The notes beneath the pieces are model-generated. The model saw only the letters and a list, made by a program, of their open reading frames with translations, searched no databases and was not told the DNA's origin. A stretch of 40,441 nt of DNA from contig NZ_MUKA01000207.1 of NCBI RefSeq assembly GCF_002150735.1, positions 1-40,441 of the forward strand, given 5' to 3'. Shown here piece by piece: positions 7,200 through 15,318 of the stretch (positions are counted from its first letter, which is position 1; every line of letters begins with the position of its first letter). This DNA is from Streptomyces africanus. Its GTDB lineage: Bacteria; Actinomycetota; Actinomycetes; Streptomycetales; Streptomycetaceae. The position numbers were made by a program, and so were the translations under genes.

Positions 7200-8354
7200 C
7201 TACTCCCCCATCACCAGGCCGTCCTCGGCCGCGCCCCGGCTGAGCACGATGTCGCGGATGCGGTCGCGGACGGCCTGGACGCCGGCGCCCTGGGCGATCG
7301 CCCGGTTGAGGTTGACGACCCGGCCGGCGTCGACGTCGAACCACTGCGGGACGAACTCGGCCTTCGTCACCTCCCAGCGGCCGCCCGGCCGCGCGGGCGG
7401 GGTGAACGTGAAGCGGCCGAGGGTGGACTGGTTGCCGCGCGGGTCCTTGGCGCCCTGGTGGTTGGTCATCTCGCCGGCGATCTGGTCGCCCATGCCGTAG
7501 ATCACCCAGGTGCCGTTGACCTTCTCGTAGGCCTGCGGGACGTGGGCGTGGGTGCCGAGGATCAGGTCGATGTCGGGGCGGCCCCCGCTGCGCGCGGCGG
7601 TCAGACTGCGGGCCAGGGTCAGCTGCCGTTCGTCGGGGTCGTCCTGCCATTCGGTGCCCCAGTGCAGGGAGACCACGACCACGTCGGCGCCCGCCTCGCG
7701 CGCGGCGCGGGCGTCCGCGAGGATCCTGGCCTCGTCGATGAGGTTGACGGCCCAGGGCCGGCCGTCGGGGAGCGGGATGCCGTTGGTGTCGTAGGTGTAG
7801 GCGAGGTGGGCGACCTTCGCCGGCCCGGCCTGGAGGACCGTCACCGTGCGGGCCTCCTCCTCGTTACGTGCCGAGCCGGCGTGCCGGACGCCCGCGCGGT
7901 CGAGGGCGTCGAGGGTGCGGCCGATGCCGTCGGCGCCGTCGTCGAGGGTGTGGTTGGAGGCGGTGGAGCAGCCGTCGTAGCCGGTGGCGGCGAGGGCCGG
8001 GGCCACCTCGGGCGGGGACTTGAAGGCCGGGTAGCCGGTGTACTGGCCGTTCGCGCCGTACACGGTCTCCATGTGGCACAGGGCCACGTCGGCGCCGGAG
8101 ACGACGGAGCGGATCCCCGCGAGCATCGGCCGGAAGTCGTAGCCGGTGCCTCCGGCGTCGAAGCGGGCCCGGTCGATGATCGAGCTGTGCGGGAGGACGT
8201 CGCCGGAGGCGACCAGTGTGAAGCCGCGTGGCGCGGCCACGGACGGTGCCGGGCGTCCGTGCCCGCCCGGTTCGTGACTGCGGGCCTGGCAGGCGGCTCC
8301 CGCGGCGAGGGCGACGGTCAGGGCCAGGGCCACCTGTCGACTGCGTGCGATCAT
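7200..8354 (-). CDS. CapA-family (PgsA-like) secreted metallophosphatase-fold protein
   Basis: 384 aa. The N-terminal signal (RQVALALTVALAAGAAC) ends in a cysteine that may be lipidated, although the lipobox is weak. The mature part is a CapA/PGA_cap domain: LVASGDVLPHS (about 47-57), GADVALCHMET, STASNHTLDDG, VVVSLHWGTEW and LILGTHAHVPQ, which together supply the Asp/His/Asn ligands of a calcineurin-like metal centre. CapA is linked to poly-gamma-glutamate synthesis in Bacillus, but lone actinomycete members lack the capBC partners, as here, so a capsule role should not be assumed. A phosphoesterase acting on a surface molecule is possible. An AT-rich patch (TAAATA on the minus strand, 8385-8390) upstream may hold the promoter. 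Confidence 0.88.
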   Translation of the reverse strand: MIARSRQVALALTVALAAGAACQARSHEPGGHGRPAPSVAAPRGFTLVASGDVLPHSSIIDRARFDAGGTGYDFRPMLAGIRSVVSGADVALCHMETVYGANGQYTGYPAFKSPPEVAPALAATGYDGCSTASNHTLDDGADGIGRTLDALDRAGVRHAGSARNEEEARTVTVLQAGPAKVAHLAYTYDTNGIPLPDGRPWAVNLIDEARILADARAAREAGADVVVVSLHWGTEWQDDPDERQLTLARSLTAARSGGRPDIDLILGTHAHVPQAYEKVNGTWVIYGMGDQIAGEMTNHQGAKDPRGNQSTLGRFTFTPPARPGGRWEVTKAEFVPQWFDVDAGRVVNLNRAIAQGAGVQAVRDRIRDIVLSRGAAEDGLVMGE

Positions 8355-8479
8355 CCATTCACCCCACTGTGGGCGTTGTGGTCGTATTTACACACAAACA
8401 GGAAAGAAGGCGCACGCCGCCCCATGCGGCTCCGACACGCTCATCAGCCCGTCCGGCACCCGCATGGCCGGGGGCCGTG

Positions 8480-8503
8480 ACCGTTCGTCGAACCGTTCGT
8501 CGA
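8480..8503 (+). repeat. Two tandem 12-bp copies upstream of the ECF sigma gene
   Basis: ACCGTTCGTCGA occurs twice head to tail at 8480-8491 and 8492-8503, about 75 nt before the sigma factor ATG. A degenerate third copy may follow (GACCGTCCGCCG, 8511-8522). Position suggests a regulator site or part of the promoter; no known consensus is matched. Confidence 0.5.
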
Positions 8504-8576
8504 CGCGATCGACCGTCCGCCGCACAAGCCGGTACGTGCCCTGTCCCCCGGCCGCGCCCTGCGGTGGCATACGGCC

Positions 8577-9122
8577 ATGACGGCCGGATCCACTCTCACG
8601 AACGGGACGACCGCCGAGCACGAGCTCGCCGCACTGCAGCGGGAGCACGGCCGGCCCCTCTTCGCGCTCCTGCTCCGGCTCTGCGACGGCGACCGGCAGC
8701 GCGCGGAGGACCTGGTGCAGGAGACGCTGGTGCGTGCCTGGCAGCACCCCGAGGCCCTGCGCGCCGACGACTTCGACTCCGTACGGCCCTGGCTCATGAC
8801 CGTCGGGCGGCGGCTCGCGATCGACGCCCGACGGGCCCGGCAGGCGCGTCCGGCCGAGGTCGGCGACGCGGTGCTGGAGAACGCGCGGGTCATCTCCGAC
8901 CACGCCGAGCGGGCCGCGGCGATGCTCGACGTCCGCCGGGCTGTGAAGACACTCACTCCGGAACACCGTGAAGTCCTGGTGCTCGTGTACTTCCAGGGGG
9001 CGAGTGTGGCGGAAGCCGCGGCGACCCTCGGCATCCCGCCCGGTACCGTGAAGTCCCGCGCGTACTACGCGCTGCGCGCCCTGCGCCGGGTGCTTCCTGG
9101 ATACGCCGCCGACCTGCGCTGA
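8577..9122 (+). CDS. ECF-family RNA polymerase sigma factor
   Basis: 181 aa. Region 2 (about 20-85) contains LFALLLRLCDGDRQRAEDLVQETLVRAWQH, with the DRQRAEDLVQ core-binding helix and WLMTVGRRLAIDARRARQ for -10 recognition. Region 4 (about 120-175) contains LTPEHREVLVLVYFQGASVAEAAATLGIPPGTVKSR, a helix-turn-helix for -35 recognition. No region 3, as expected for ECF factors. The start is ATG 8577 with a poor ribosome binding site. Two genes downstream on the same strand is a zinc-binding anti-sigma factor that probably holds this protein inactive until a signal, perhaps redox, releases it. The layout resembles SigL/RslA-type pairs of actinobacteria; the exact ECF group cannot be fixed by eye. 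Confidence 0.93.
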   Translation: MTAGSTLTNGTTAEHELAALQREHGRPLFALLLRLCDGDRQRAEDLVQETLVRAWQHPEALRADDFDSVRPWLMTVGRRLAIDARRARQARPAEVGDAVLENARVISDHAERAAAMLDVRRAVKTLTPEHREVLVLVYFQGASVAEAAATLGIPPGTVKSRAYYALRALRRVLPGYAADLR

Positions 9123-9273
9123 AACCAATGGCCGAGTCAAGCCTCCGTAAAGCGCCTTGCTGAGGACCCCGGTTGAGTAATCGGCTGTTCCCATCCGTGT
9201 TCCGGAGGGGGCATCCAGCGCCCCGGGGCCCGGTGTCGGGCGACGCGCACGTACCGGAGGAAGGCAGGAAGGG

Positions 9274-9786
9274 ATGCTGCACAGAAGCGACGAGGGCACG
9301 GACGGCGCCGACGGTGAACTGACCGTCCCCATGGCGTGGTTGTATGCCGAGTACATCGCCGACGAGCTGCTGCGGACCGGCGATCTGATGCCGCCGACGT
9401 CCTTCGAGTTCCGCGCGGGGCGGGACGCACTGGCACTGACCATCTTCCTCGCCGACACCGAGGGAGAGCTGTCCGGCATCCGGGTCGTCACGCAGCTGGA
9501 GACATGGCTGTCACTGACGGCCTACGACCAGCCGTGGCAGGAGTGGGTGCGCGAGCGGCTGGCCGAGCTCACCGCCGCGGCCGCGGGGTCGGGCAGGCCC
9601 GCGCCGGACCTGGATCTGGCGGAAGAGGCCTGGCGCTGGCTCCAGGAGACCGAGCTGCTCGCGCCCGACCTGAACGCGGTGCCGGGCGGCGCTCCGGTGG
9701 TCGGGGAGGACGAGGGACCAAAGGTCTGGACGCCCGCCTGGCAGCTCGGACTGCCGCTGGGGCACCTCGCCATCCACCTTTTCTAG
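9274..9786 (+). CDS. Unknown cytoplasmic protein between sigma and anti-sigma genes
   Basis: 170 aa, ATG preceded by a purine-rich GGAAGGCAGGAAGGG. No signal peptide, membrane segment or metal motif. The protein is acidic and rich in Trp and Leu, with helical stretches (WLYAEYIADELLRTG; DLAEEAWRWLQETELLAPDLN) and a final WQLGLPLGHLAIHLF. I recognise no domain. Its place between an ECF sigma gene (151 bp upstream) and its anti-sigma gene (151 bp downstream), all on one strand, suggests a regulated partner or a third component of the switch. The two equal, fairly long gaps could also hold separate promoters. Confidence 0.7.
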   Translation: MLHRSDEGTDGADGELTVPMAWLYAEYIADELLRTGDLMPPTSFEFRAGRDALALTIFLADTEGELSGIRVVTQLETWLSLTAYDQPWQEWVRERLAELTAAAAGSGRPAPDLDLAEEAWRWLQETELLAPDLNAVPGGAPVVGEDEGPKVWTPAWQLGLPLGHLAIHLF

Positions 9787-9937
9787 ATTTCTGCGGTCCC
9801 GGACCAATCCGCGGGCCGGAGGGCTCCGAATCCATTGGTTGCGATTGTGTCACCGGCTTGAGTGATTCCGCTGCCTGGTCCGTACCGGTGGGAGCAAGGA
9901 GTAACCCCACCCGCACCCAACGGCACGAGGATTCGGC

Positions 9938-10591
9938 ATGAGGTCCCTGGAAAGGCATCGCGACGTCGGCGCCTACGCGCTCGGCGTGCTGGACGAGGCG
10001 GAGGCCTTCCGCTTCGAGGACCACCTCATGGAGTGCCCTCGGTGCGCCGCAGAGGTGACGGAATTCGGCCCGACGACACGGCAGTTGATGCTCTACCGGC
10101 GGGCGACGCCACGGTTCGTGCACCCGATGGCGCAGCCCGGGCCGCGCATGCTGGACCGGCTGCTGGCCGAGGTGGCGACGCGGCGCCGGGCCGGACGCCG
10201 GCGCATGCTGTTCGGCCTGGCCGCGTCGGTGGTCATCGCCGTGTCGGTACCCGGCGTCGCGATGATGGCGCGGGGCGGCGCCGAGGAGCCGGTGCGGATC
10301 GCGGCGACCGACGCGCGGTCGGGCGTCTGGGCCCAGGTCACGGTGGAGGACAAGGCCTCGGGCAGCCAGGTCGAACTGAAGGTGAAGGACGCCGCCGGTC
10401 CCCGCCCCTGCCACCTCGTCATCGTCGGCCGTGACGGCACCGAGGAGACCGCGACCAGCTGGCACGGACCCGGACACGACGACCGGCCCAGCACGATGAT
10501 GGCCAGCTCCTCCAAGCATCCCGACGAGACCGCCCGCTACGAGGTCCGCTCGGCGTCCGGAGAGGTCCTGGTCAGGCTCCAGCCGCAGTAG
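9938..10591 (+). CDS. Zinc-binding anti-sigma factor (ZAS family)
   Basis: 217 aa. The N-terminal anti-sigma domain has the ZAS signature His29-x3-Cys33-x2-Cys36 in EDHLMECPRCAAEV, preceded by the helix HRDVGAYALGVLDEAEAFRFE. A membrane segment follows near 88-108 (MLFGLAASVVIAVSVPGVAMMA). The C-terminal part (about 115-217) is an extracytoplasmic beta domain (WAQVTVEDKASGSQVELKVKD; PCHLVIVGRDG). This is the usual plan of a membrane-bound anti-sigma factor that binds its ECF partner through the zinc helix and senses a signal outside. The partner is almost certainly the product of 8577-9122. The ATG is preceded by CGAGGA. The gene converges on the glycosylase gene, 30 bp away. Confidence 0.9.
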   Translation: MRSLERHRDVGAYALGVLDEAEAFRFEDHLMECPRCAAEVTEFGPTTRQLMLYRRATPRFVHPMAQPGPRMLDRLLAEVATRRRAGRRRMLFGLAASVVIAVSVPGVAMMARGGAEEPVRIAATDARSGVWAQVTVEDKASGSQVELKVKDAAGPRPCHLVIVGRDGTEETATSWHGPGHDDRPSTMMASSSKHPDETARYEVRSASGEVLVRLQPQ

Positions 10592-10621
10592 GCCGGTCCG
10601 TGCGCGACGGGCGGGAACGGG

Positions 10622-11485
10622 TCACTTCAGCAACCGGGACATCCTGCGGTCCGCCAGCGGCTTGCCGCCCGTCTGGCAGGTCGGGCAGTACTGGAGCGAG
10701 GAGTCGCTGAAGGACACCTCGCGGATGGTGTCGCCGCACACCGGGCAGGGCTCACCGGTGCGGCCGTGCACGCGCAGGCCGCTCTTCTTCTCGGCCTTCA
10801 GCCGGCCGGCCGCCACGCCCCGGGAGCGTTCGACCGCCTCGGTGAGCGTGTCGCGCAGGGCCGCGTACAGCCGCCCGGTCTCCTCCTCGCTCAGGGACGC
10901 GGCCAGCTTGAAGGGCGACATCTTCGCCGCGTGCAGGATCTCGTCGCTGTAGGCGTTGCCCACACCCGCGATCAGGGCCTGGTCGCGCAACGCGCCCTTC
11001 AGTTGGCGCCGTTCACCGGCCAGCAGCTCCGCGAGGCGCGGCTCGTCGAAGTCGTCGGCCAGCGGGTCCGGGCCGAGCCGGGCGATGCCGGGGACCTCCT
11101 GCGGGTCCGCCACGACGTACACCGCGAGCCGCTTCTGGGTGCCGGCCTCGGTCAGGTCGAACCCGGCGCCGGTCTCCAGGGCGACGCGCAGCGCGAGGGG
11201 GCCCTTGCCGGGGCGGGGCGGGCCGTCGGGGAGCCGGTCCTTCCAGTGCAGCCAGCCGGCTCGGGCCAGATGCGTCACGAAGTGCGGCCCGCCGTCGGTC
11301 GCGAGGTCGAGGAACTTGCCGTACCGGCGCACGGCGGCGACCTCGTGCCCCTCCAGCGCGGCCAGGGGCGGGTCGTACGTCTTCAGGACGCTGATCGCGA
11401 CGGGCAGCACCCGTACGATCTCGTGGCCGACGAGGTGCTCGGTGAGGAAGTCCTTGAGCGCCTCGACCTCGGGGAGTTCCGGCAT
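10622..11485 (-). CDS. Fpg/Nei-family DNA glycosylase
   Basis: 287 aa. It begins MPELPEVE, the hallmark N-terminus in which Pro2 is the Schiff-base nucleophile and Glu3 the proton donor; Lys57 (YGKFLD) is the conserved lysine. The helix-two-turn-helix region contains QALIAGVGNAYSDEILHAAKMSP, with the conserved GxGNxYxDE. The C-terminal zinc finger is CPVCG...YCPTCQ (Cys4). Such enzymes excise oxidised bases and cut the abasic site by beta,delta-elimination. The LKAEKKSGLRVHGR stretch before the zinc finger and the SLQYCPTCQTGGK ending differ from classic 8-oxoG MutM, so it may be one of the extra Fpg/Nei paralogues of actinobacteria; base preference is uncertain. It lies downstream of the SpoIIE-type gene beyond a terminator. 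Confidence 0.93.
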   Translation of the reverse strand: MPELPEVEALKDFLTEHLVGHEIVRVLPVAISVLKTYDPPLAALEGHEVAAVRRYGKFLDLATDGGPHFVTHLARAGWLHWKDRLPDGPPRPGKGPLALRVALETGAGFDLTEAGTQKRLAVYVVADPQEVPGIARLGPDPLADDFDEPRLAELLAGERRQLKGALRDQALIAGVGNAYSDEILHAAKMSPFKLAASLSEEETGRLYAALRDTLTEAVERSRGVAAGRLKAEKKSGLRVHGRTGEPCPVCGDTIREVSFSDSSLQYCPTCQTGGKPLADRRMSRLLK

Positions 11486-11509
11486 AGGTCCAGAGTGCCA
11501 CGTGAGGTC

Positions 11510-11547
11510 AGGGTCCTTCTCCTGCGGAGATCCGCCAGAAGGACCCT
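11510..11547 (-). terminator. Hairpin terminator of the SpoIIE-type gene
   Basis: AGGGTCCTTCT (11510-11520) pairs perfectly with AGAAGGACCCT (11537-11547). Inside, GCGGA/TCCGC can extend the stem. The hairpin begins within the stop codon of the minus-strand gene ending at 11546 and lies 25 nt upstream of the glycosylase start, so the glycosylase gene probably has its own promoter or is read by leakage. Confidence 0.65.
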
Positions 11548-13633
11548 AGTCGTGGTCGGGCACCACGAACTCGCACCACACGGCCTTGCCGCCGCCGCGT
11601 GCCTCCACGCCCCACACGTCGGCGAGCAGCTCGACCAGCAGCAGGCCCCGGCCGGAGACGCCCGACTCACCGGCCTCACGGCGGCGTGGCAGGGCGCTGG
11701 AGGAGTCCTCGACCTCGACGCGCAGCCGGCGCTCGGAGCCGGTGAGGGCCCGCAGCGTGACGATCGCGGAGCCCTCGGTGTGCATCAGGGCGTTGGTGAT
11801 CAGCTCGTCGGCGACGAGCTCGATGTCGTCGGCGCGCTCCCGGGCTCCCCAGACGCCGACCGCGGTGCGGATCATGTGCCGGGCCTCGGCCAGGGCCGCC
11901 GGGTCGCCCGGGGCGACGTGCCGCTGGAGCCGCTGGCCGGACCGCGGGCTGTCCGGGCCGCGCCGGCGCAGCAGGAGCAGCGCCACGTCGTCGTCGCCGC
12001 CGCGCTCGGCGGCCACGTCGATGAGCCGGTCGGCGAGGTCCCGTACGTCGTCGGGGCCGGTGGCGACGAGTGCGGTGAGGGTGCGCATACCGTCGTCGAG
12101 GTCGGCGCCGGGCTGCTCCACCAGGCCGTCGGTGCACAGCAGCAGGGTCTCGTCCGGGTCCAGCTCCACGGTGCTCACCGGGTAGTCGAGGCGGCCGAAC
12201 TCGGCGGACAGGCCGAGCGGCAGGCCGCCCGGGACGGTGACGCGGCGGCAGGAGCCGTCGGTGTGCCGCACGAGCGGGTCGATGTGGCCGGCCCGGACCA
12301 TCTGGAGCACGCCGGTGGACAGGTCGGCCTCCGCGTAGAGGCAGGTCGCGGAGCGGTCGGTGTCGAGTTCGTGCAGGAAGACGGAGGCGCGGGCCATCAC
12401 GGTCGCCGGGGTGTGCCCCTCGGCGGCGTAGGCGCGCAGCACGATGCGCAGCTGGCCCATCACGGCCGCCGCGTGCGTGTCGTGGCCCTGGACGTCGCCG
12501 ATGACGGCGCCGACCCGGCCGCCGGGCAGCGGGATCAGGTCGTACCAGTCGCCGCCGATGTCCCGGCCGACGGAGCCGCCGATGGTGGCGGCGCGGTAGC
12601 GGACGGCTATGTCGGCCCCGGGCACGCTGGGGATGGTCCGGGGCAGCATGGCCTGCTGGAGGCCTTGGGCCAGGTCCATCTCCTGCTCGTAGAACATGGC
12701 CCGCTGGAGGCTCTGCGCGATGCTGCTGCCGAGGGCCACGAGGATGTTGCGCTCCTCGGGCGTGAAGCCGCGCCGGTCGCTGTAGAGCAGGCCCATGGCG
12801 CCGATCGGCCGGGCCTGGACGATGAGCGGCAGATAGGCGGCCGAGGTGATGTTCAGGTCGGTGATGTGCGGCCAGAGGATCGGGTAGCGCTCGGCGAATT
12901 CCTCCGGCGACTCGATGAAGCAGGGGCCGAGGGTCCGTACGGCCTCGCTCATCGGGTAGGGCTCGTCGATCCGGGTGATGCGGGTGCCGGGCACGAAGCT
13001 GTCCGAGGGGCCCTCGGCGACCAGGCGTATGCGGCCCGCCTCGACCAGGCCCATGACGAGGCTGGTGGCGCCCAGGTGGGTGAGCCCGTGGGTGTCCTTG
13101 AGGACGTCGATGACGTCCTGGACGGTGCGGGCGTGGGCGAGGGCGGCCGTGGTCAGTTCGACGACGCTGGTCTGCTGCCGGCGGGCCTCGTCCTGGGCGG
13201 CCTCGTCGCTGCGGGCATCGCTCTCGGCGAGTTCCCGGGTGGCGTCCCGGACGATGCCGATGATGCGGCGGGGCCGTCCGGTGTCGTCGCGCCGGATGTA
13301 GCCCTGGGTGTGGGTCCAGCGCAGGGAGCCGTCGCGGCGGCGGACTCGGAAGTAGGCGCCGTAGTTCTCGCTGCCGTCCTTCAGGGCCTGGGAGACTGCG
13401 GTGTCCAGGCGCCGGGACTCATCCGGCGGGACGCGCTGGGCGAGCGTCTCGGGATGGTCGTCGTACTCGTCGGGCCGCACGTCGAAGATGTCGTGGGCCT
13501 GGGCGTCCATGTGCATCAGGCCGGTGTCCAGATCCCAGTCGAAGCTGCCCATCCGGTTGAGCGCGAGGATCGGGTCCGGGTGGGCGGGCCAGTCGTCCGG
13601 GAGGGACAGGGCACTCGCTCCCCGATCAGCCAT
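11546..13633 (-). CDS. PAS-GAF-SpoIIE phosphatase-HATPase regulator
   Basis: 695 aa. Order of domains: a PAS fold (about 24-135, ending with RRIIGIVRDATRELAES, a PAC-like motif), a GAF domain (about 150-315), a PP2C/SpoIIE phosphatase (about 335-555, with GGDWYDLIPLPGGRVGAVIGDVQGHD and LLCTDGLVE for Mn-binding Asp residues) and a GHKL ATPase (about 575-690, N-box ELVADELITNALMHT and SGRGLLLVELLAD). The combination of an RsbU-like phosphatase with an RsbW-like kinase in one chain is common in Streptomyces and acts on STAS anti-anti-sigma proteins, setting their phosphorylation state in response to the PAS/GAF signal. No STAS partner is encoded here. ATG at 13633 has AAGGTGGG just upstream. Confidence 0.92.
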   Translation of the reverse strand: MADRGASALSLPDDWPAHPDPILALNRMGSFDWDLDTGLMHMDAQAHDIFDVRPDEYDDHPETLAQRVPPDESRRLDTAVSQALKDGSENYGAYFRVRRRDGSLRWTHTQGYIRRDDTGRPRRIIGIVRDATRELAESDARSDEAAQDEARRQQTSVVELTTAALAHARTVQDVIDVLKDTHGLTHLGATSLVMGLVEAGRIRLVAEGPSDSFVPGTRITRIDEPYPMSEAVRTLGPCFIESPEEFAERYPILWPHITDLNITSAAYLPLIVQARPIGAMGLLYSDRRGFTPEERNILVALGSSIAQSLQRAMFYEQEMDLAQGLQQAMLPRTIPSVPGADIAVRYRAATIGGSVGRDIGGDWYDLIPLPGGRVGAVIGDVQGHDTHAAAVMGQLRIVLRAYAAEGHTPATVMARASVFLHELDTDRSATCLYAEADLSTGVLQMVRAGHIDPLVRHTDGSCRRVTVPGGLPLGLSAEFGRLDYPVSTVELDPDETLLLCTDGLVEQPGADLDDGMRTLTALVATGPDDVRDLADRLIDVAAERGGDDDVALLLLRRRGPDSPRSGQRLQRHVAPGDPAALAEARHMIRTAVGVWGARERADDIELVADELITNALMHTEGSAIVTLRALTGSERRLRVEVEDSSSALPRRREAGESGVSGRGLLLVELLADVWGVEARGGGKAVWCEFVVPDHD

Positions 13634-13896
13634 GGGCCCACCTTGCCAGGATTCGTCCGATTCTTCGACCGGATGTGCTGAGTTTACGGGCCACTCCGCC
13701 GAACCGGCCCTCCGTTACCGAAGATGTCCGTGGGGCTGACGAGGATGAGGTCGGCGTACCGTCTCCGGCGTTCGGGGCACGGGCGAGGGGGTAGCCGTCG
13801 TGGTGGCCGCACACTCACTCGGGTCACGCAACCGGAGCGTTGGTACACGGAACGTGACGCCGGGGTCCGGCGCCGCACTGGGAGGAACGCACAGCC

Positions 13897-15318
13897 GTGG
13901 ACTGGTTCACCGCATCCGACTACTGGCTGAGCCGGCTGGTCTTCCAGCGGGCCCTGGCCGCCGTGTACCTGGTCGGGTTCCTGACGGCGGCGTTGCAGTT
14001 CCGCGCGCTGCTCGGGGAACGCGGCATGCTGCCGGTGCCGCGGTTCGTCGAGCGGGTGCCGTTCAAGCGGGCGCCGAGCCTGTTCCAGGTGCACTACTCG
14101 GACCGCTTCTTCGCCGTCTGCGCGTGGGCGGGCTGCGCGGTGTCGGCGGCGCTGCTGGCCGGGCTCGACTCGGCTCTGCCCCTGTGGGGCGGCATGCTGC
14201 TGTGGCTGGTGCCGTGGGTGCTGTACCTGTCGATCGTCAACGTCGGGCAGACCTGGTACTCGTTCGGCTGGGAGTCGCTGCTCCTGGAGGTCGGCTTCCT
14301 CGCCGTGTTCCTCGGCAACGACGAGGTGGCGCCGCCCGTCGTCGTGCTGTTCCTGCTGCGGTGGATCCTGTTCCGGGTGGAGTTCGGCGCGGGGCTGATC
14401 AAGATGCGGGGCGACGAGTGCTGGCGGAAGCTGACCTGCCTGGACCACCATCACGAGACGCAGCCGATGCCGGGCCCGCTGAGCTGGTTCTTCCACCATC
14501 TGCCCAGGCCCCTGCACCGGGTCGAGGTGGCCGCGAACCACGTCACGCAACTCGTGGTGCCGTTCCTGCTCTTCACCCCGCAGCCGGTCGCGTCGGCCGC
14601 CGCCGCGCTGATGATCGTCACGCAGGGGTGGCTGGTGCTGTCGGGCAACTTCTCCTGGCTGAACTGGATCACGATCGTGCTGGCCCTGTCGGCGGTGCAG
14701 TTCCCGGCCGATCCGCCGTCGGTGCCCGGCGCGCCGCTCTGGTACGAGGTCGTGGTCCTCGCGGTCGCCGCGCTGCTGGTGGGGCTCAGCTACCAGCCGG
14801 TCCGCAACATGATCTCCCGCCGGCAGATCATGAACCGCTCCTTCGACCCGCTCCATCTGGTCAACACCTACGGCGCGTTCGGCAGCGTCGGCCGGGTCCG
14901 CTTCGAGGTGGTCGTCGAGGGCACGGCCGACGACGTCCCCCGCGAGGACTCCGGCTGGCGGGAGTACGAGTTCAAGGGCAAGCCCGGTGATCCCCGGCGC
15001 TGGCCGCGCCAGTTCGCGCCGTACCATCTGCGCCTGGACTGGATGATGTGGTTCGCGGCCCTCTCCCCCGCGTACGCCGGGGTATGGTTCGGCGTCCTGG
15101 TGGAGCGGCTGCTGGAGAACGACCGCGACACGCTGAAGCTGCTGCGCCGCTCCCCGTTCCCGCCCGACGCGCCGCCCCGTTTCGTCCGCGCCCGCCTCTT
15201 CCGCTACCGGTACACGACCTGGCGCGAGCTGCGGGAGACGGGCGCGTGCTGGGAGCGGACGTATGTACGGGAGTATCTGCCGCCGACGCGGCTGACCGGG
15301 GTGGCTCAGAGGTCGTAG
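13897..15318 (+). CDS. Lipase maturation factor family membrane protein
   Basis: 473 aa, GTG start 10 nt after GGAGGA. About eight hydrophobic segments fill residues 15-310 (for example AVYLVGFLTAALQF, GGMLLWLVPWVLYLSIV, VVVLFLLRWILFRVEFGAGLIK). Family blocks are GQTWYSFGWESLLLE, RVEFGAGLIKMRGDECW, LDHHHETQPMPGPLSWFFHHLP and LHLVNTYGAFGSVGRVR, followed by a C-terminal segment with FAPYHLRLDWMMWFAAL. These define the LMF1/LMF2-like DUF1222 family. The vertebrate proteins help lipases fold in the ER; the bacterial role is unknown, and membrane-associated handling of secreted proteins is an extrapolation. The last 13 bp overlap the 3' end of the facing lactonase gene. Confidence 0.9.
   Translation: MDWFTASDYWLSRLVFQRALAAVYLVGFLTAALQFRALLGERGMLPVPRFVERVPFKRAPSLFQVHYSDRFFAVCAWAGCAVSAALLAGLDSALPLWGGMLLWLVPWVLYLSIVNVGQTWYSFGWESLLLEVGFLAVFLGNDEVAPPVVVLFLLRWILFRVEFGAGLIKMRGDECWRKLTCLDHHHETQPMPGPLSWFFHHLPRPLHRVEVAANHVTQLVVPFLLFTPQPVASAAAALMIVTQGWLVLSGNFSWLNWITIVLALSAVQFPADPPSVPGAPLWYEVVVLAVAALLVGLSYQPVRNMISRRQIMNRSFDPLHLVNTYGAFGSVGRVRFEVVVEGTADDVPREDSGWREYEFKGKPGDPRRWPRQFAPYHLRLDWMMWFAALSPAYAGVWFGVLVERLLENDRDTLKLLRRSPFPPDAPPRFVRARLFRYRYTTWRELRETGACWERTYVREYLPPTRLTGVAQRS

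Noticed and set aside
9123..9840. AACCAATGG (9123-9131) and CCATTGGTT (9832-9840) as inverted repeats flanking the unknown gene
   Set aside because: Only 9 bp with no extension and 700 bp apart; chance is likely and there are no mobile-element features.
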